Origin: Blastocystis sp. Blastoise
Taxonomy: Eukaryota; Sar; Bigyra; Opalinata; Blastocystidae
Direction: 5' to 3'
Assembly (NCBI GenBank): GCA_039096225.1
Contig: JBBPEB010000004.1
Coordinates: forward strand, 840,001 to 904,000
DNA: 64,000 nucleotides
The notes under the pieces: generated by a model
The model's database searches: none
Seen by the model: only the letters and a program-made list of their open reading frames with translations
What the model was told of the DNA's origin: nothing
Part shown: piece after piece, positions 11,153 through 27,200 of the stretch
How positions within the stretch are numbered: position 1 is the stretch's first letter
How the letters are laid out: each line of letters begins with the position of its first letter
Translations under genes and position numbers: made by a program

Positions 11153-11928
11153 TATTCCTTTTTTAGTAAATGATTGTCGACTTCCCGTAGAAAAATACAA
11201 TCTCCATTTTTTCCTATAAAATAATGGAAGTCTTTTTTTCCGTATGTAGATGTTAATTGTGTAAACAATAAATATTCATGGTTATTTCCGTATTATAAGG
11301 ATCTCATACATTAGAATCACGAGAATTATTTTTACATATGAATTAAGGAACATCTCAACAAATTATTAAGATCACAGGAATTCTCTGATATCTTTTGTTA
11401 GGTATCTCATCTCCATTGTTTAATGTCAATAAAAAATCATGAAAATAATATTTTTTTAAGGGACATTTTTTTTATGAAACACTCTCTATAAAAAAACAAA
11501 AAATCGCTTAAAGTTTTTTATGTTTTCTTTCTTTCGATTTGATATATCTTATTATTTCTTGATATTCCTCTTTCATCCATATTGTATTTATAAATTAAAT
11601 CTTTCATCAATTTATATATTATATTCGTTGGCTTATTTATTGTTATTCTCGTCTTTTTGTCACCATTATTATGTGTTGTTCATTCCTATTTTTGTGTATT
11701 TACAATGTTGTTAATATACATATTGATAGCATTGAAAGCTTACTTTTACTTTATGATTATTATTCACATTGTTCATTACTTTTTTTTATTATTTGTTCTC
11801 TTATGTCTATATATTTCTTTATGCTTATATTTTTATTTATAGGCAAATTTATAAGTAGAGATCAGTTTTATCTCAAAAAAAAAATCAAATCATTTCCAAT
11901 TTCTAATATATATCTAGAAGAGAGTAAT
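11153..11928. other. Upstream region of the Myb-like gene
   Basis: About 780 bp. A hydrophobic frame from 11671 runs in phase into the Myb-like start, but its composition (Leu, Phe, Tyr, Ile, Cys) is typical of translated T-rich DNA, and a plausible splice acceptor (TTATAG at about 11842) lies within it. I treat it as 5' untranslated or intronic. Confidence 0.45.
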
Positions 11929-14900
11929 ATGGAAGAGGATATTAAAAATGAGAAAATAATTCATAGAGATTTTGAAGCACGATTAGTATGTTAATGTTTT
12001 ATTTTTTTTTTTTAATTATTATTGACTTTTTAATATTTTGTAGATATATTTTTTAAAGTATTTTTTTTAAATATTTATTTAAAACTATTAATATTTTTTA
12101 AATTATTATTTTATTATGTCATAATGACTTGCTTTTATTTATTTACTTGTTTATTAGGTTAGAATGAATATGGATAATAATAATAAGCGCGAGAATGTTT
12201 TATTTGATGAGATAGAATATCCAAAACATAGACGAAAAGGTGTGGGGAAGAAATCATTGAAAAGTGAGCAATCTATGCCAAATGGTGAATGGAATAAAAA
12301 AGAGAATCTTCCAGTTATCCTTCAGAAATGGTGTAATTCGGAAGGTTATTTAAATAATTCCGTTCTTCAACGAAAAATATATACAAAAGAGTTTAATTCT
12401 GTTATTGAAACTGAAGTAGCTCAAAGAGCACAACAATTAGTGTATTTTATTATTATTATTTATTTATTATTATTATTGTATTTATTATTATTTTTTTTTA
12501 TTATTATTATTATATTATAGGAATAAATTAATTCAAGATCCTGATTATACATATAAAATAACAAGTATTCTATATATATATATATCTTCTATTCTATTAT
12601 AAATATTATCATTAAATATTTAGAAAATTCTGTATATAAACCTTCATCTCCTCAATATGTATATATATATTATTCTACATAGAAATAATTCATAATAAAT
12701 ATTGTTTTCAATGTATATATATATACTCTATAGGTAGTATGGTCACCTCAAATGGATTTAGATTTATTTAATTCAATGTTAGATTTTATGTATCAGAGTA
12801 ATACATGGAAACAAAATAAGAAATTAAATTGGTCATCTATAGCAAGAAACTTTTTTTTACGATCTAAAGATATTTCAGATAAACACAATTCTAAAAAAGA
12901 ACCTGATTTACTTGATTTAAGAAAATTAGGTACTAAACTGAATTCTAGGTTTACTCGTTGTGTCTATGGGAATACTAAAGAGTATTGTATTATTCTTATA
13001 GTCTTATTTTTATTTTGGATTATAGTGTTATATATATATTTTTTTATTTTTATTTTTATTTTTATTTTTATTTTTATTTTTATTTTTGTTTTCAATTTTA
13101 TCATCTTTCTAATTTATTCATCTTTTTTTATTCGTATTTTTTAATTATAATCAATTGCAGATGCTATATTATTATTTATTTATACATAATAATTATTGAT
13201 TGATTAGATATATCTATCTTTATATACTCTCTTTAGTCCATGTACACCAGAAGAAAAAGAGGCTATTTTATATTTATATTATAATGGATATTCCTATGCT
13301 AGTACTAGCTTTGTATATAATTAATTATTATTCTACTTATTAATATATATATATATAGTATTTAAACCGTCGTTCTGCAGATTGGGTCCATGGAATGATA
13401 AGGAAATTCGTATATTATATATTTTATATAACATTATATATTATATATATTAAATAACATTATATATTTTATATTTTATATAACATTATATATTTTATAT
13501 TTTATATAACATTATATATATTAAATAACATTATATATTATATAGAATCCTAAAATAAAGCCGATGAGTGAAGAAGAAGTAGTTGAATTTAATGAGGATA
13601 TCGATATAGATATAGATATCCCTGAAAAAGAAAAGAAAATAAATACTATAAAGAAATCGTTGATGAGAAAGTATTCCCCTGTTACTTCAGTGAATGAATC
13701 GGAATCATTTTATTCTGATAGTACGTTATCATCAACTAAAGGATCGAAGCAGTCTACTTATAAACATGAACCATTATATTTATCCAAAAACAATAGGATG
13801 ATGTCTGATTCATTCTATACACGATCCAATTCAAATAACAATATACAGCTTGAGACATCTTCGTTGTCTTTAAGTTCTGAATCAATTCCATATTCGAATA
13901 ATATGTTTACTACAAATATATCACTTGAAGATAATAAACAACAATCTATATTATCTTCAACAAATAAAACAACAAACCCAGTCTCTTCTTTGTCTAAGAA
14001 ATTGGAATCTGTGCAATCGAATCCTAATTTAACATTATCAAATAATAATAAGTCTTCTTCAAATAATCGTTCAACTATTATTTCTCTTCGAATTAGAAGA
14101 CCTCTATCTTCTAATACTAGTAGTCCATTTACTCATAACTCTAACCCGTTAACTTCTAACAATATACCCTCTATAATATCTTCTTCTCCTTCTATTCCTC
14201 CTCCTATTATATCTATTACAGATTCCACTACTACTCATAATCATAATATCGTTTCTTCTTCCTCTCACTCTTCTTCAATAAACTCAAATACACTTGATTC
14301 AGCAAATACTTCGAAGAATGGATCACCATATGTAGATTTTAATTTATTTAATTCCTATCATATAACTACATATAACCCTGAAGACATGTCTGTACTTCAA
14401 CAATCTCTTGTTGAACCCTCTATTAATAAGAATTCTTGTAGTACAATTGCTTATATACATGGCAATCCAATCAATATATTTAATGAAGATCAACAATCCT
14501 CTACATATTCGTCTTTAAATACATCTCTAGAAACTTCACAAATCAATAAGAATAATTCTACTATAAATGACAATAGTATCAATAATTTAAATACTTCTTC
14601 TATATCTCCTCCTATAGGAATAAATAACATTATTATAAATGATCAAGAACCTTCATTATGTGAACCTATTTGTAATAATATAAATCCTGTTATAGATACA
14701 ACAAATAAAAATAATACAGATATCGATTCAACACATATTATTAATAATAATGTATTATCTCTTCAGAATTCGGAAATAATAAAAGATGAAATTAAAACAT
14801 ATACAAAAGATACTCTAAACACTATAAAAAATGATGATGATAAATCTATTGAATCTTTTGGTGAACATACTAAAACATCTTCAAATAATACTGACTCTTT

Positions 14901-15330
14901 TTCGTCACATTCTGTCTATGATACACATTCTATAGATATTGATATCAATGAATCTTGCTCTCCAATGGAACTTGAAAATAAATCGAATATTCAAGAAGAA
15001 GAAGAAGAAAATTTGATTTCAGATACATTAGTTGACTTCAATTCTAAAGAAGAAAAACAACATTTTCTACCTGATACATTTCCTACTTTAAATAAAAAAG
15101 AGAATACTTCAAATGATTCCCAAATGATTATTCAAATTCCAATAGACATAAATGAAATCAATGATATAGAATCATCTTCATCAAATATTGGTTTTCTTAA
15201 AACACCATCTATTGATAGTCTTTCAAGTCTAAATTCTAATAAGGATCAATCTAGTATTCAAGAAAAATCAATTGATTTAGATCTTTCTACAAATCATAAC
15301 ACATCTGAACCTGAAAAAACAAAAGAATAA
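11929..15330 (+). CDS. Myb/SANT-like DNA-binding protein with long Ser/Asn-rich tail (859 aa)
   Basis: Eight exons join in frame: 11929-11985, 12158-12441, 12521-12564, 12624-12658, 12734-12981, 13237-13312, 13359-13409, 13546-15330. After a basic N-terminus comes a Myb/SANT-like module starting VVWSPQMDLDLFNSML (about residues 141-220, with NWSSIARNFF and a basic third-helix region LRKLGTKLNSRF), then a second, shorter homeodomain-like HTH beginning CTPEEKEAILYLYYNGYSYA and ending LNRRSADWVHGMIRKF (about 225-265). The remaining 590 residues are one uninterrupted exon of Ser/Asn/Thr/Ile-rich disordered sequence with acidic patches. This suggests a sequence-specific nuclear regulator; targets are unknown. 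The small exons were placed by phase matching and are self-consistent. Confidence 0.78.
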
Positions 15331-16382
15331 TATTGATAGTAACGTCAATGAATATCTAAAGAACGAGAATGAATGCTGTTTAACTACAACTGATTCTAAG
15401 ACAAAAAAAGATTACAATAAATAACTTCAATTAATATCATTATATATAAATATCATCTTTTTGTTTTTCTTTTTAACTTTTGCTATCTTATCTTCTTCTT
15501 CTTTCTTTTTTCTTTTTTTTTTCATGAATAAAGTTTCTTTTTTATATATTAATCTTATCAACATAATAGAAATACTTCATCAATATCTTAGAAATCAATT
15601 CTATTAAGGTGGATCATTCTAGTGTTGTTTGGTGGCTTTCTAATTTTCTTTTCTTTATTTTTTTTATCTTTCACTTTTTTCTTTTGATGCATTTTTATGT
15701 GATGCTATTCTATGAGATTCCTTGTCATTTTATTTGGGCTTGTAAATATTTATTTTTTATTTCTTACTTATTAATTACGTGTTAATCGTTTTAATGTTAT
15801 CTTTTTTTTGTTTTATTTATTATATTATTATTGATCAGAAGTCAGAATAATCGTTCAGGAATCATTCATATATAATAACATAAATAAAAACTGAATACAA
15901 ATAAAAAAAAATAGAAAAATCAATGGAACAAAATAGAAGAACGCCTCAAATTGAATGAAGAGAAAATCATTGAATAAACATGTTTTTTTAATATTTTTTT
16001 AACGTCTCTTTAAAGTCGTTTTTCCATAGAAATTCGTATAGAAATGAAAACGATGAATCCTTTTTGTTTCTCGCCTTTTGTTGGATATTGTTGTCATAAC
16101 AATAAAAGGCTTGTAGCATACTATTATGCATATATTCTTAATTCTCATTTGCATATTTGTGATTGGTATGATAGTCCTTAATCAATTATAATGTCTTAGT
16201 TAACACTGAACAAATCTGCAAAGGAAATGACAATTTGGTAACATTTCAACTCTTTGGTCTAGATTCTATCGATCATCATTCATTCTCTCTAAGTGATCTC
16301 CATGATCAATCTCTAATGAATTTAAATAATTGGAACTTGTCTTCAAAAATATCCTCTTCTTTTTCCTATTCTTTATGTCTCC
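15331..16382. other. Intergenic, Myb-like gene to membrane-protein gene
   Basis: About 1.05 kb of T-rich, then mixed AT-rich DNA. It should contain the Myb-like 3' end and the promoter of the next gene. A short frame from 16235 shows no similarity I recognise. No repeat or RNA gene seen. Confidence 0.5.
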
Positions 16383-17961
16383 ATGCATCAGACTATGTAT
16401 TATCTTCAAAGAAAATGTATTCTTGTTTTTCTTTTAATAATTATAATTATAAATGCCTCTTTTTTTGTATTTTCTAGAGATACTATTTCAATTCCTAATC
16501 TTTCTCACATCCATATTGAGTCAAATGAGCATTCTTTGTTATTCAAAGAATTTGATGGTAATATCTCACAATTATCTTTCTCATGTATGCTTTTTTTATT
16601 TTATTTTTATTTTAGTTTTATTTTATTTTAATTTTATTTTATTTTTTTATTTTTATTTTAGTTTTATTTTATTTATATTTTTTTATTTTATTTTAATTTT
16701 AATTTTATTTATTTTTTCTTTTTTATTTTATTATTATTATTTTTCATAAAGAAATTATAAAATTTATGTTAATTTAATTATATAAATAGTTTCAGTAGTT
16801 GATGTATCTGTACAGTCAAATTCTATAGATACGATTAGAAAACCTATAAATCCTAAGTTAAAGATATCTCATGAAGATCTCTCACCGTCTCTGTCGTTAC
16901 TTCATAGTAACTCTCTTCCATATATACTAGAATCTACTTCTTCTTTTATTAAAAACAATACATCTTATTCATTCAAACAAAATGATGTTTTTTCTCTTCT
17001 TATTTCTCCTGAATCTGAAATGATTCAACCTTTTACTATATATCCCTCCTTACCTGATGGTCTTACGTTCAATAATATTACAGGAGAAATCAAAGGTCAG
17101 TCTTATTATACACATAGTAAAACTCTATATACATTAACTTATAAGAATAGTACTACATCTGAAAATAATGAAATCTTTTTCTATATAAGTATTTATGCAC
17201 CTTATTGTAAAGAGACTGTTCAATGGCCTCGCACAAATGTAAATGAAACTAGAATCATCTTCTGCGGTATATATAGTTATACTATTCAATCAAGAAAATG
17301 TATATATAATCCTATAACAAATGATGGTATATGGGATACATATATGTATAATATTACTTGTCAATCTCAATATCAACTTGTATATAATCGAAATCCTGTT
17401 GAGGGAACTATGTTTATTCAATATCCATTAACTCTTTATGATATATCTAGTGATACTATTGGTCCCTATCAAATCTCTTCCTTACTAAATACTCTCTATA
17501 ATAGTTATGTACATAATAAGAATCCTAATATTACATTAGAAGTATTTTCTATATTATCCATTAAACAAGAATCTAATGAACAGAGTCATCTACGTGCTCA
17601 ACTTATTCTTAATGTACATATACAAGAACAATATCATAATTTCTTTATTCCTTCTTTCTCAACTTATCTTAATACTACTTTTTATTCCGATTTAATACAA
17701 AGTTCTGCTAATTATTTTAAAACTCTCTCTTCTATACAATGTGATGAATCTAATATTATTATTTATTATCATAAAGATTATACAACATTTGTCTTGATAT
17801 TATGTTCTGTATTAGTCATTCTCATTGTTGTTGGTGTTACCTACAAACATGCCTATATCTATTGTCTTTATTTAATAAACAGATATTATTATGGAAAAGA
17901 AATGGCTCAGAAAATCAAGAAGGATGAATGTGTCATCGTACAAACACTTATTAAACCTTAA
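16383..17961 (+). CDS. Type I membrane protein with He_PIG-like (Ig/cadherin-like) module, 457 aa
   Basis: Two exons: 16383-16584 and 16790-17961. The start gives a clear signal peptide (basic QRK, then a run of Leu/Ile/Phe to about residue 30). The ectodomain includes YPSLPDGLTFNNITGEIKG (from about residue 220), the He_PIG/putative-Ig signature found in cadherin-like and dystroglycan-like surface proteins. It then has scattered Cys and several N-x-S/T sites. A single transmembrane helix (TTFVLILCSVLVILIVVGV, about residues 393-411) precedes a short, basic cytoplasmic tail. It is probably a cell-surface receptor or adhesion protein; the ligand is unknown. The intron 16585-16789 is TTTTA-rich. 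An internal ATG four codons later is an alternative start. Confidence 0.75.
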
Positions 17962-18666
17962 ATAATAATAATATATATATGTATATATTAAGAATTATTA
18001 TAGTATCTTCTTTTTCTTCATTCTTTCTCATTGTTTTTTTTTTCTAAAAATACTCATATATATTACATTATAAAATATTTTTTATTTTCTAACTTTTCAT
18101 TGTATTTATTTTTTCACTGATTTCTATTTTTTTGGTATATATAATTGAGAATGTCAAAAACATAAGAAATTAATTACAAAAGTGTGTATATTGTTATAGG
18201 AATAATAATAATTTATATATTTTGATTATTTATTTGAATATATCAAAATAATATTGAATAGAATAATTTATAAACTATTAAAATGAATGTATCAATAATA
18301 AAAGAGTAGAAACAAAAAAAAAGTAAAGCCAAATAAATTATTGAAGCTACATTTAAAAAAATATATATTTATAGATAAGAATGAAAAAAACTATAAAAAA
18401 TATGATAATAAAAGAAAAACGTAGTTTTTTGTAAAACAAGAGCTATATTAAGAAAGAGTTCAAATAATAAATTGATTTACAAAAAGAAAAGCTACAAGTT
18501 AATTTATTTATCATAAATAGTGGAATATATAATAATAGCGAGGAGTTGAGAAGCAAAATAAAAAAAAAATGACAAATAATGAAAAATAGAATATAATATA
18601 TAGATAAATAATTTACAAAAAAAAAATAGAATGATACTAATAATAAGGAAGAACGCTAGTATATTC
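17962..18666. other. Convergent intergenic region
   Basis: About 700 bp between the 3' ends of the membrane-protein gene (+) and the BTB-TLDc gene (-). Very AT-rich, with no supported feature; it presumably holds both polyadenylation regions. Confidence 0.5.
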
Positions 18667-20714
<2,048 letters not shown>

Positions 20715-21644
20715 CCTAAATAATGAAATAAAAATGTTATAAACATAAGTGAAAAGAGATGTATAGAAATAATATACAATATATATATATATATGTATAC
20801 CTTTTTTTTAAAGATGAACTGCAGATTATTAAAAAAAAAGAAATGTTGTAGTTTTTAGAATTCTTTTTAGTTTCCTTTCTATAATGTAAAACTCATGTAA
20901 AATTTTTTAAAAATCATGTTTTGTATTTTTTTTATTGTTATAGAATATACTTTATTTATAATAGATGAAACAAACATGAGGACCCTAAAGAATGACATCT
21001 TTCATTAGTTTTTATGTTCTCAAATTAGGATATATCTGAGTTCTCTCTTCTGATGAATCACATAAGAGATAGTCGTTTATTGGAAATATAGAAAAATTTC
21101 TATTGATACACACAATAACTGAGAAAAAACTTAAAATATAATATTATCTGTATAATATTTGTTATGCTTGTAATAAAAAAATTTGCAGATACTATGAAAT
21201 ATACATGCATTATGTGATTAAAACAAAATAAAACAAACAAAAAGTCTTGTTTGGAATTGTGATAAATACATAATCAGGGAGATGACCGACAAATACGTTG
21301 TCATTAGAAGATGCAAATCATTTTCTTAGGAATTTCTCTTGTTACCCTTTTCATCTTGGAAAAATCATGAATTCGCATAACTGACTCTCTTGTCCTTGTT
21401 GAGTAGTAGGTTTTTGTATTTCAAGTAACAGATAGAATGACGGTTATTATTAGTGTTCCTAGTATAATTTTACTTTTGTGTATTATCTTCTTTTTGAGAT
21501 TCATTGTTGGTGAGTTTAATTTCAAAAAAATATGTGTCAAAAATCAAAACCACAATATTTGTATTTAATGTATTCTCTCTATACATACGTTTCATTATTC
21601 ATTCTTTTTTATTTGAAATTACTGATATACTGTACTGTGAACGA
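20715..21644. other. Divergent intergenic region, BTB-TLDc and sestrin
   Basis: About 930 bp between two divergently transcribed genes; it should hold both promoters. A small frame from 21437 (hydrophobic, ends in a stop) cannot be joined in phase to the sestrin exon. No other feature seen. Confidence 0.5.
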
Positions 21645-23369
21645 ATGAATGAGTTTATCGATGAAGTTAATATGTAATTATATATAAATGCCGTATTTTT
21701 TAATTTATTTCATTAAATAGAAATAAAAGATCTCTTGAGAATTGTTTTATATGGGATGAGAAGACGAAAGAAGAACTAGATGATGAAGAAAGTCAACAAT
21801 GTTTACAAGAAATGGAAATGAAAGACTATCCTATCTTTGAATTTCATCCTATTTTGGCATTACATCCATCGTATCTTAGAAGATTTAATGAAATTGATAA
21901 TTTTATATTTAATGGTAGTGGAATCCTTCCCTTACGTTGGAGATATCAGATTGCTTTACTATGTTGTGCTCAATGTAATTGTGATTATCTTATTGCAAAG
22001 TATCTTCATCTATCAGGATTACAATTTGATGAGCTTATTGATTATGAAGTATTAGAATTATATCCACTTATATGTATTATATGTAATCATATATCGGATA
22101 TTTCTTCATCGGATATTGAGCCACTAATTAATAATCAAGATTGGACAACTTCAGAATTAATTCAAATACTTGTTTTATGTAGTCATGTGATAACATTATG
22201 TTCTTTTTGTTTTGCTGTTGGTATATCTATAAATGATACCCCAAAATCTCTTTCTCAAGAATATCAATTCAATATACAAATATCAAAAGATGAACATAAA
22301 CAGAAGGAAGACTCCGATTCATCTTGTATGTTTTATTATATTAAACTTATTATTCTCTATCATATTTATCCTTCTAATATATATATATATATATTTAGCT
22401 ATTTTAAGGGAATTAAAAGAATATGAAGATAATTTAGAGAATAATTTACAGAATGGTAATGATATTCAAAATATACATGAAGATTACCATGATTATTCTA
22501 TGAATATGATGAATAATAAAAATTATAATATAGATAATAATAAAGATTATAATAATAATAATAATAATAAAGATAATAATAATAATAAAGATAATAATAA
22601 TTATAATAATAATAAAGGTCCTTTGTCACAGGCATCTCTCTATATATCATCAAAAGGAAATGATATTAAGAAGAAAAATAATGATTCACGTATATATTAT
22701 ATATATTTTATATACTCTATATTATAAATATGTTCATATATCTCCTCAATATTCTAACAATATTATATTTCTAAAGATCGTAGTTCCTTAACAAGTCGTC
22801 TATCTACTGTTATTCCATTGGGATATTTAAGTGAACGTTTTTATTCATTTACTCAACCTCTAGCGCATCTTTCTCATAATCAATTATTTATTCTCAATAA
22901 AAAACTAGATACTATTAATAATAACTTATTACTATTTAACGTTTATAGCTGGGATAATCATGGATATACATTATTATCTCGTTATTATTCACATTATGCT
23001 ATTCTTCAAGATGAAATGTTTAAACATATTTCTTCTTTAACGTATAGAACATTTAGTAAATTAGTTAATGTAGATACTTCTTTATTTAGACATGCTATTT
23101 GGAATTATACTCAGAAAGTTATTGGTATTACTCATCCTGATTATGATTTTAGCTTATTATGTAAACAATTATCTCCTACTGTAATGCTATTCATTCAATT
23201 AATTATTCAATGCCCTATTCTTATTCAAAAGAAAGACTTTGATCAACTATCCTTAGATCTATCAAATAGTGAACGTTGTCATATCATCTTATTATCTATA
23301 GAAAGCTATAAACAAGGTCTATTGCTCTATGGCCTAAGAGCTATATCCAGTTTCTTAGAACATGTATAA
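21645..23369 (+). CDS. Sestrin, 505 aa
   Basis: Sestrins couple stress and amino-acid status to GATOR/TORC1. Four exons: 21645-21673, 21721-22325, 22399-22689, 22777-23369. The first is only 29 nt and was chosen because its phase fits and it supplies an ATG. The N-terminal alkylhydroperoxidase-like half reads LPLRWRYQIALLCCAQCNCDYL...WTTSELIQILVLCSHVITLCSFCFAVGI. The C-terminal half reads YSWDNHGYTLLSRY, VDTSLFRHAIWNY and ERCHIILLSIESYKQGLLLYGLRAI. Length is normal for the family. Compared from memory with human SESN2, the catalytic Cys and Tyr positions are kept (C97, Y99) but the His position is Tyr (Y104). In the leucine pocket Thr, Arg and Glu are kept (T409, R413, E474), while the Leu and Trp positions are changed. 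A poly-Asn linker separates the halves. Confidence 0.93.
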
Positions 23370-24254
23370 ACAAAATAATTTCTATCTATTTAATATTTAT
23401 GATTCTTCTCTATTGTTTTTTTTTTGTAAATTATTATAGTATATATTTATATATCTTTCTATTAAATTGCTTTTATGTAGTCTCTTTTTTTTTTTACCTA
23501 AAAAGATTCTATTCATTTATATATTTAGTTATATCTATATGTTTTTTTTATTGATATATCTAATGTTTATTATTTTCTAATGAAAGAACTTTGCTTTTAT
23601 TATATAGTTTCTTTTCTCTTTTTCTAAATTTTTTTCTTTTCATTTTTCATTTTTTTTTTCATACAACTAATAGTTTTATTTTTATTTTACTGTTCTTTAT
23701 TCAAATTATATTCAAATTATATATTTATATGTATATTTGTTATGGATTGTGATTTCTTGTTTTATATATATATTTTGTTTGTTTTTATTTTCAAACAAAA
23801 GTTAAATGAAATGCTTATAGTTTCCAGATAACTTTATATAATATAAAAATCAGTATACAATAGTTGTTTTACTCATAACATTAGAAAAAATATGTTTTCA
23901 TTTATTACTTGAATAATTTATATTCTATATAGAGTTTTTGATGTTGGAATATACTAGTTAATATGTGAATAGAACAACGAAATAAAATTAATTAATGTGA
24001 CGATTCAATAATATTCACATTTTCTAGATGTTTCTAGAGATCTTCTATTTTTGATGAATAGAAAAAGAATATAATCAAAAAAGTTGTGATAATTAAATAA
24101 TATTACGTGAAAAATAATATTCTGTAAAATATGGAAAAAGAAAAAGAATCACAGGAGAAAACTGAAAGTTCTCTGGGAATTTCATGAAAACAATTTACTT
24201 GTTCATTCTTCTATATAAAGTATTCATAAAAAAGGAGTATTATTAAATATAATT
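23370..24254. other. Intergenic, sestrin to methyltransferase gene
   Basis: About 885 bp of T-rich then A-rich DNA between two plus-strand genes. I see no frame, repeat or RNA gene. Confidence 0.5.
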
Positions 24255-27200
24255 ATGGGGAACGTCTTAGATTGTGGTACATCAGTATGTATTCGTATAA
24301 ATATCATATTAGTTAATCGTTCTAAGCAACCTTCAACAGTTGAAGACATGCAGGATACTACGGTGACTGCGAATATTCCTGGAAAATTCATAATTCAACA
24401 AAGCATACCTTTCTGTGATTCTCTATTTTGGCAACTACAACGAATGTTTTATGAAGATAATAATGTGAAAGCATTTGCTACTTCAGAAGTTCCAAGTTTT
24501 GTAACAAGTAATGCCTTTGTAGCTAATGTATGTTTTGAATCATTTTTTAAACCATAATAAATCATATTTATGGTTAATCTTTTCATTTTTACAAACTATA
24601 TTTTCCATTTTTTTCTTAATAGGCTTATGCTGACTTAATATTGAAATATCTACTTGATTGGTATGAGAATCCTGAATGTAATAAGACTCAGCCTGTCTAT
24701 ATTCTCGAAGCAGGAGCTGGACATGGAAAATTAGGTTATTTGATATTAAAACGTTTGATGGAATTAAAAGAATTTTGGCCAACTCAAGTCAAACATCCTT
24801 TTATATATATATTATCTGATTTTACTCCAGCTACAGTAAAATGGTGGAATAATATTGGTTATTTTGATGAATATAAAAAAGAAGGAATCATTGATTTTGC
24901 TGTTTTCGATTGCGAAAATGATAATTCTGTATCTATATTATATTTCTTTTTGTTATATATATTTATTATATTTGTTTCAAAAGAATTCAATTAATGATTT
25001 ATAGTTTTTAATCTAATATATATATATATATAATGTATATATAATATAGATTCATTTAGAGTTAAGTGGTATAACTTATTCCCGTGGAGAAATTAAGAAT
25101 CCTTTATATATAATTGCAAATTATTTATTTGATAGTTTGAAGCAAGATGTATTCTTATTTGAGAATAATAATGTATATAGAGGAATGCTTACTTTATCAT
25201 CCAATCAAAATGAAACGATTCCAGTTAAATCTGATGTCATTCCTAGATTACAGTATATATATATATATTATTTATATACATTTAATATGTATTGCGAATT
25301 AAATATATAATATGTTTATTAATAATATATATATTATCTATAATATCAATCAAATATATATAATAAGAATTAAAATATACTATAATTCTATATATAAATT
25401 GAATTTTCCTTTTTATTATTTTATAGATATACATGGAGTTATCAACCTGTTCCTAATTCTGAATATATATATACAAATGAAGATTTGAACTCAATTATTC
25501 GTTATTATAAAAAGAATGTTAAAGTATATTAATCTATTTATATATAATATAATTGACTTTTTTATTTATATATTCTATTTTATGTATATTATATATGTAA
25601 TTAATTTCCATAATAAAATTTATATAGAGTGCTATTGTTCCGATTCCCACGGGAAGTGTCCTTTTCTTGAAGAATATGAGCGATATTACTGATAATAAAC
25701 TAATTATTCTTTGTGGAGATAGTGTATATATATGTATTGTTTAGTAATGTCGTAATTTGATCTCATTGTTTTATTAGTTATTATTTTTATTCTGTATATT
25801 CTGTTTATTATGTTTATAATAATAACAATAATATAATAATAATAATAATAATTATTATTATTATTGTTATATATAGGGAAATACGAGTATCTCAGAGTTT
25901 ACAAAGAAGGATATATATATATCTGTAAATGGCGCTTTTTCTCTCTCTGTTAATTTCCATGCAATTGATTTATGCATGAAGAATCGCGGGGGAGAAATAT
26001 TTACTTCTCCTTATATAGATGGATTTAGAGTATATTTATATATGTTTAAAGTTTATTATATATATATATATATACTTATCATAATGTTGATTTAACTTAT
26101 AATCTAAAATATTATTGTATGATTTGATATAAGTATATTCTTGTTTAGACTTGTATATATACATATGGTGTTAATTCTTCTTTATTAAAACGATTCAAAT
26201 GGTCTATTCAACGACATTTATCTACTTTCACTCCTGATGCTTTCTTCTCCTTACAAGTATATACATAGATTTATTTTATTTCTAATTCTATTTTGTATAT
26301 GTATATATTTATGATGAATTATATAGATATTTTCTTTAATAATTCATTATAGTTTCTTTAATTATAAATTATAGTTTTATTAATAATTAAATATTTTTTA
26401 AATAATAATTAAATGTTATATTAATAATTATAAATTATAGTTTTATTAATAATTATAAATTTTCAATAATAATAAAATATATTTTCAATAATAATAAAAT
26501 ATATATAGAAATCCATAAAAGATGAGAGTACTCCAAGTGGACGTACAATATTATCATTACTTCGTCTTTCTGGATATGAAGGAGATATATTTATTAAGTA
26601 TAAACAGGTATATAGATTAGATATATATAATATATACCTAGATTTAATAAATTATATATATATACTATTAATAATATTATTATATATAGATATTAATAGA
26701 CAAAGGTCTTATTGGTAGTGTGTGTAGTAATGAAGATTTATTAAGGGATATTCAAAAAGTATACATATATATATTAGTATTATTATAATATATATTTTTT
26801 TTGAATTATTATTGTATTTATTATAGAATTGTTATATATTTTTTTCAATTATTATTTTTTTTTTGAATTATTATAATTTTTTTTGAATTATTACTATATA
26901 TTTTATATAGATATTAGATAGTTATTATCCTTTACAAAAGACAAAGGATGTATGTTTTGAAGTTGGACGAATGTATATGGGACTTAAAGTATTTATAATA
27001 TAATATAATATATATATTTGATTATGGTATAATCCTATATAGGAATATGATAAAGCAATTCGTTCTTTTAAATTAAGTAATAAGTATTGTAATGAACATC
27101 ATATATCCTTTTATATATATATATTAAGTAATTATTTAAATAATTGTTTTTCTTAATAATCACGTGACATATCATAACATAGGCATGTGCTATGAACATT

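Noticed and set aside
11071-11268. 65-residue minus-strand frame across the right end of the MITE-like element
   Set aside because: It translates the inverted repeat arm itself; the same arm on the left has no matching extension, so it is unlikely to be a gene.
11671-11928. In-frame hydrophobic extension upstream of the Myb-like start
   Set aside because: Its composition is that of translated T-rich DNA and it does not resemble a signal peptide on a nuclear protein; the start at 11929 is preferred.
21437-21569. Hydrophobic frame considered as the sestrin N-terminus
   Set aside because: Its possible donors are in the wrong phase for the 21721 exon, whereas the 29-nt exon at 21645 fits exactly.
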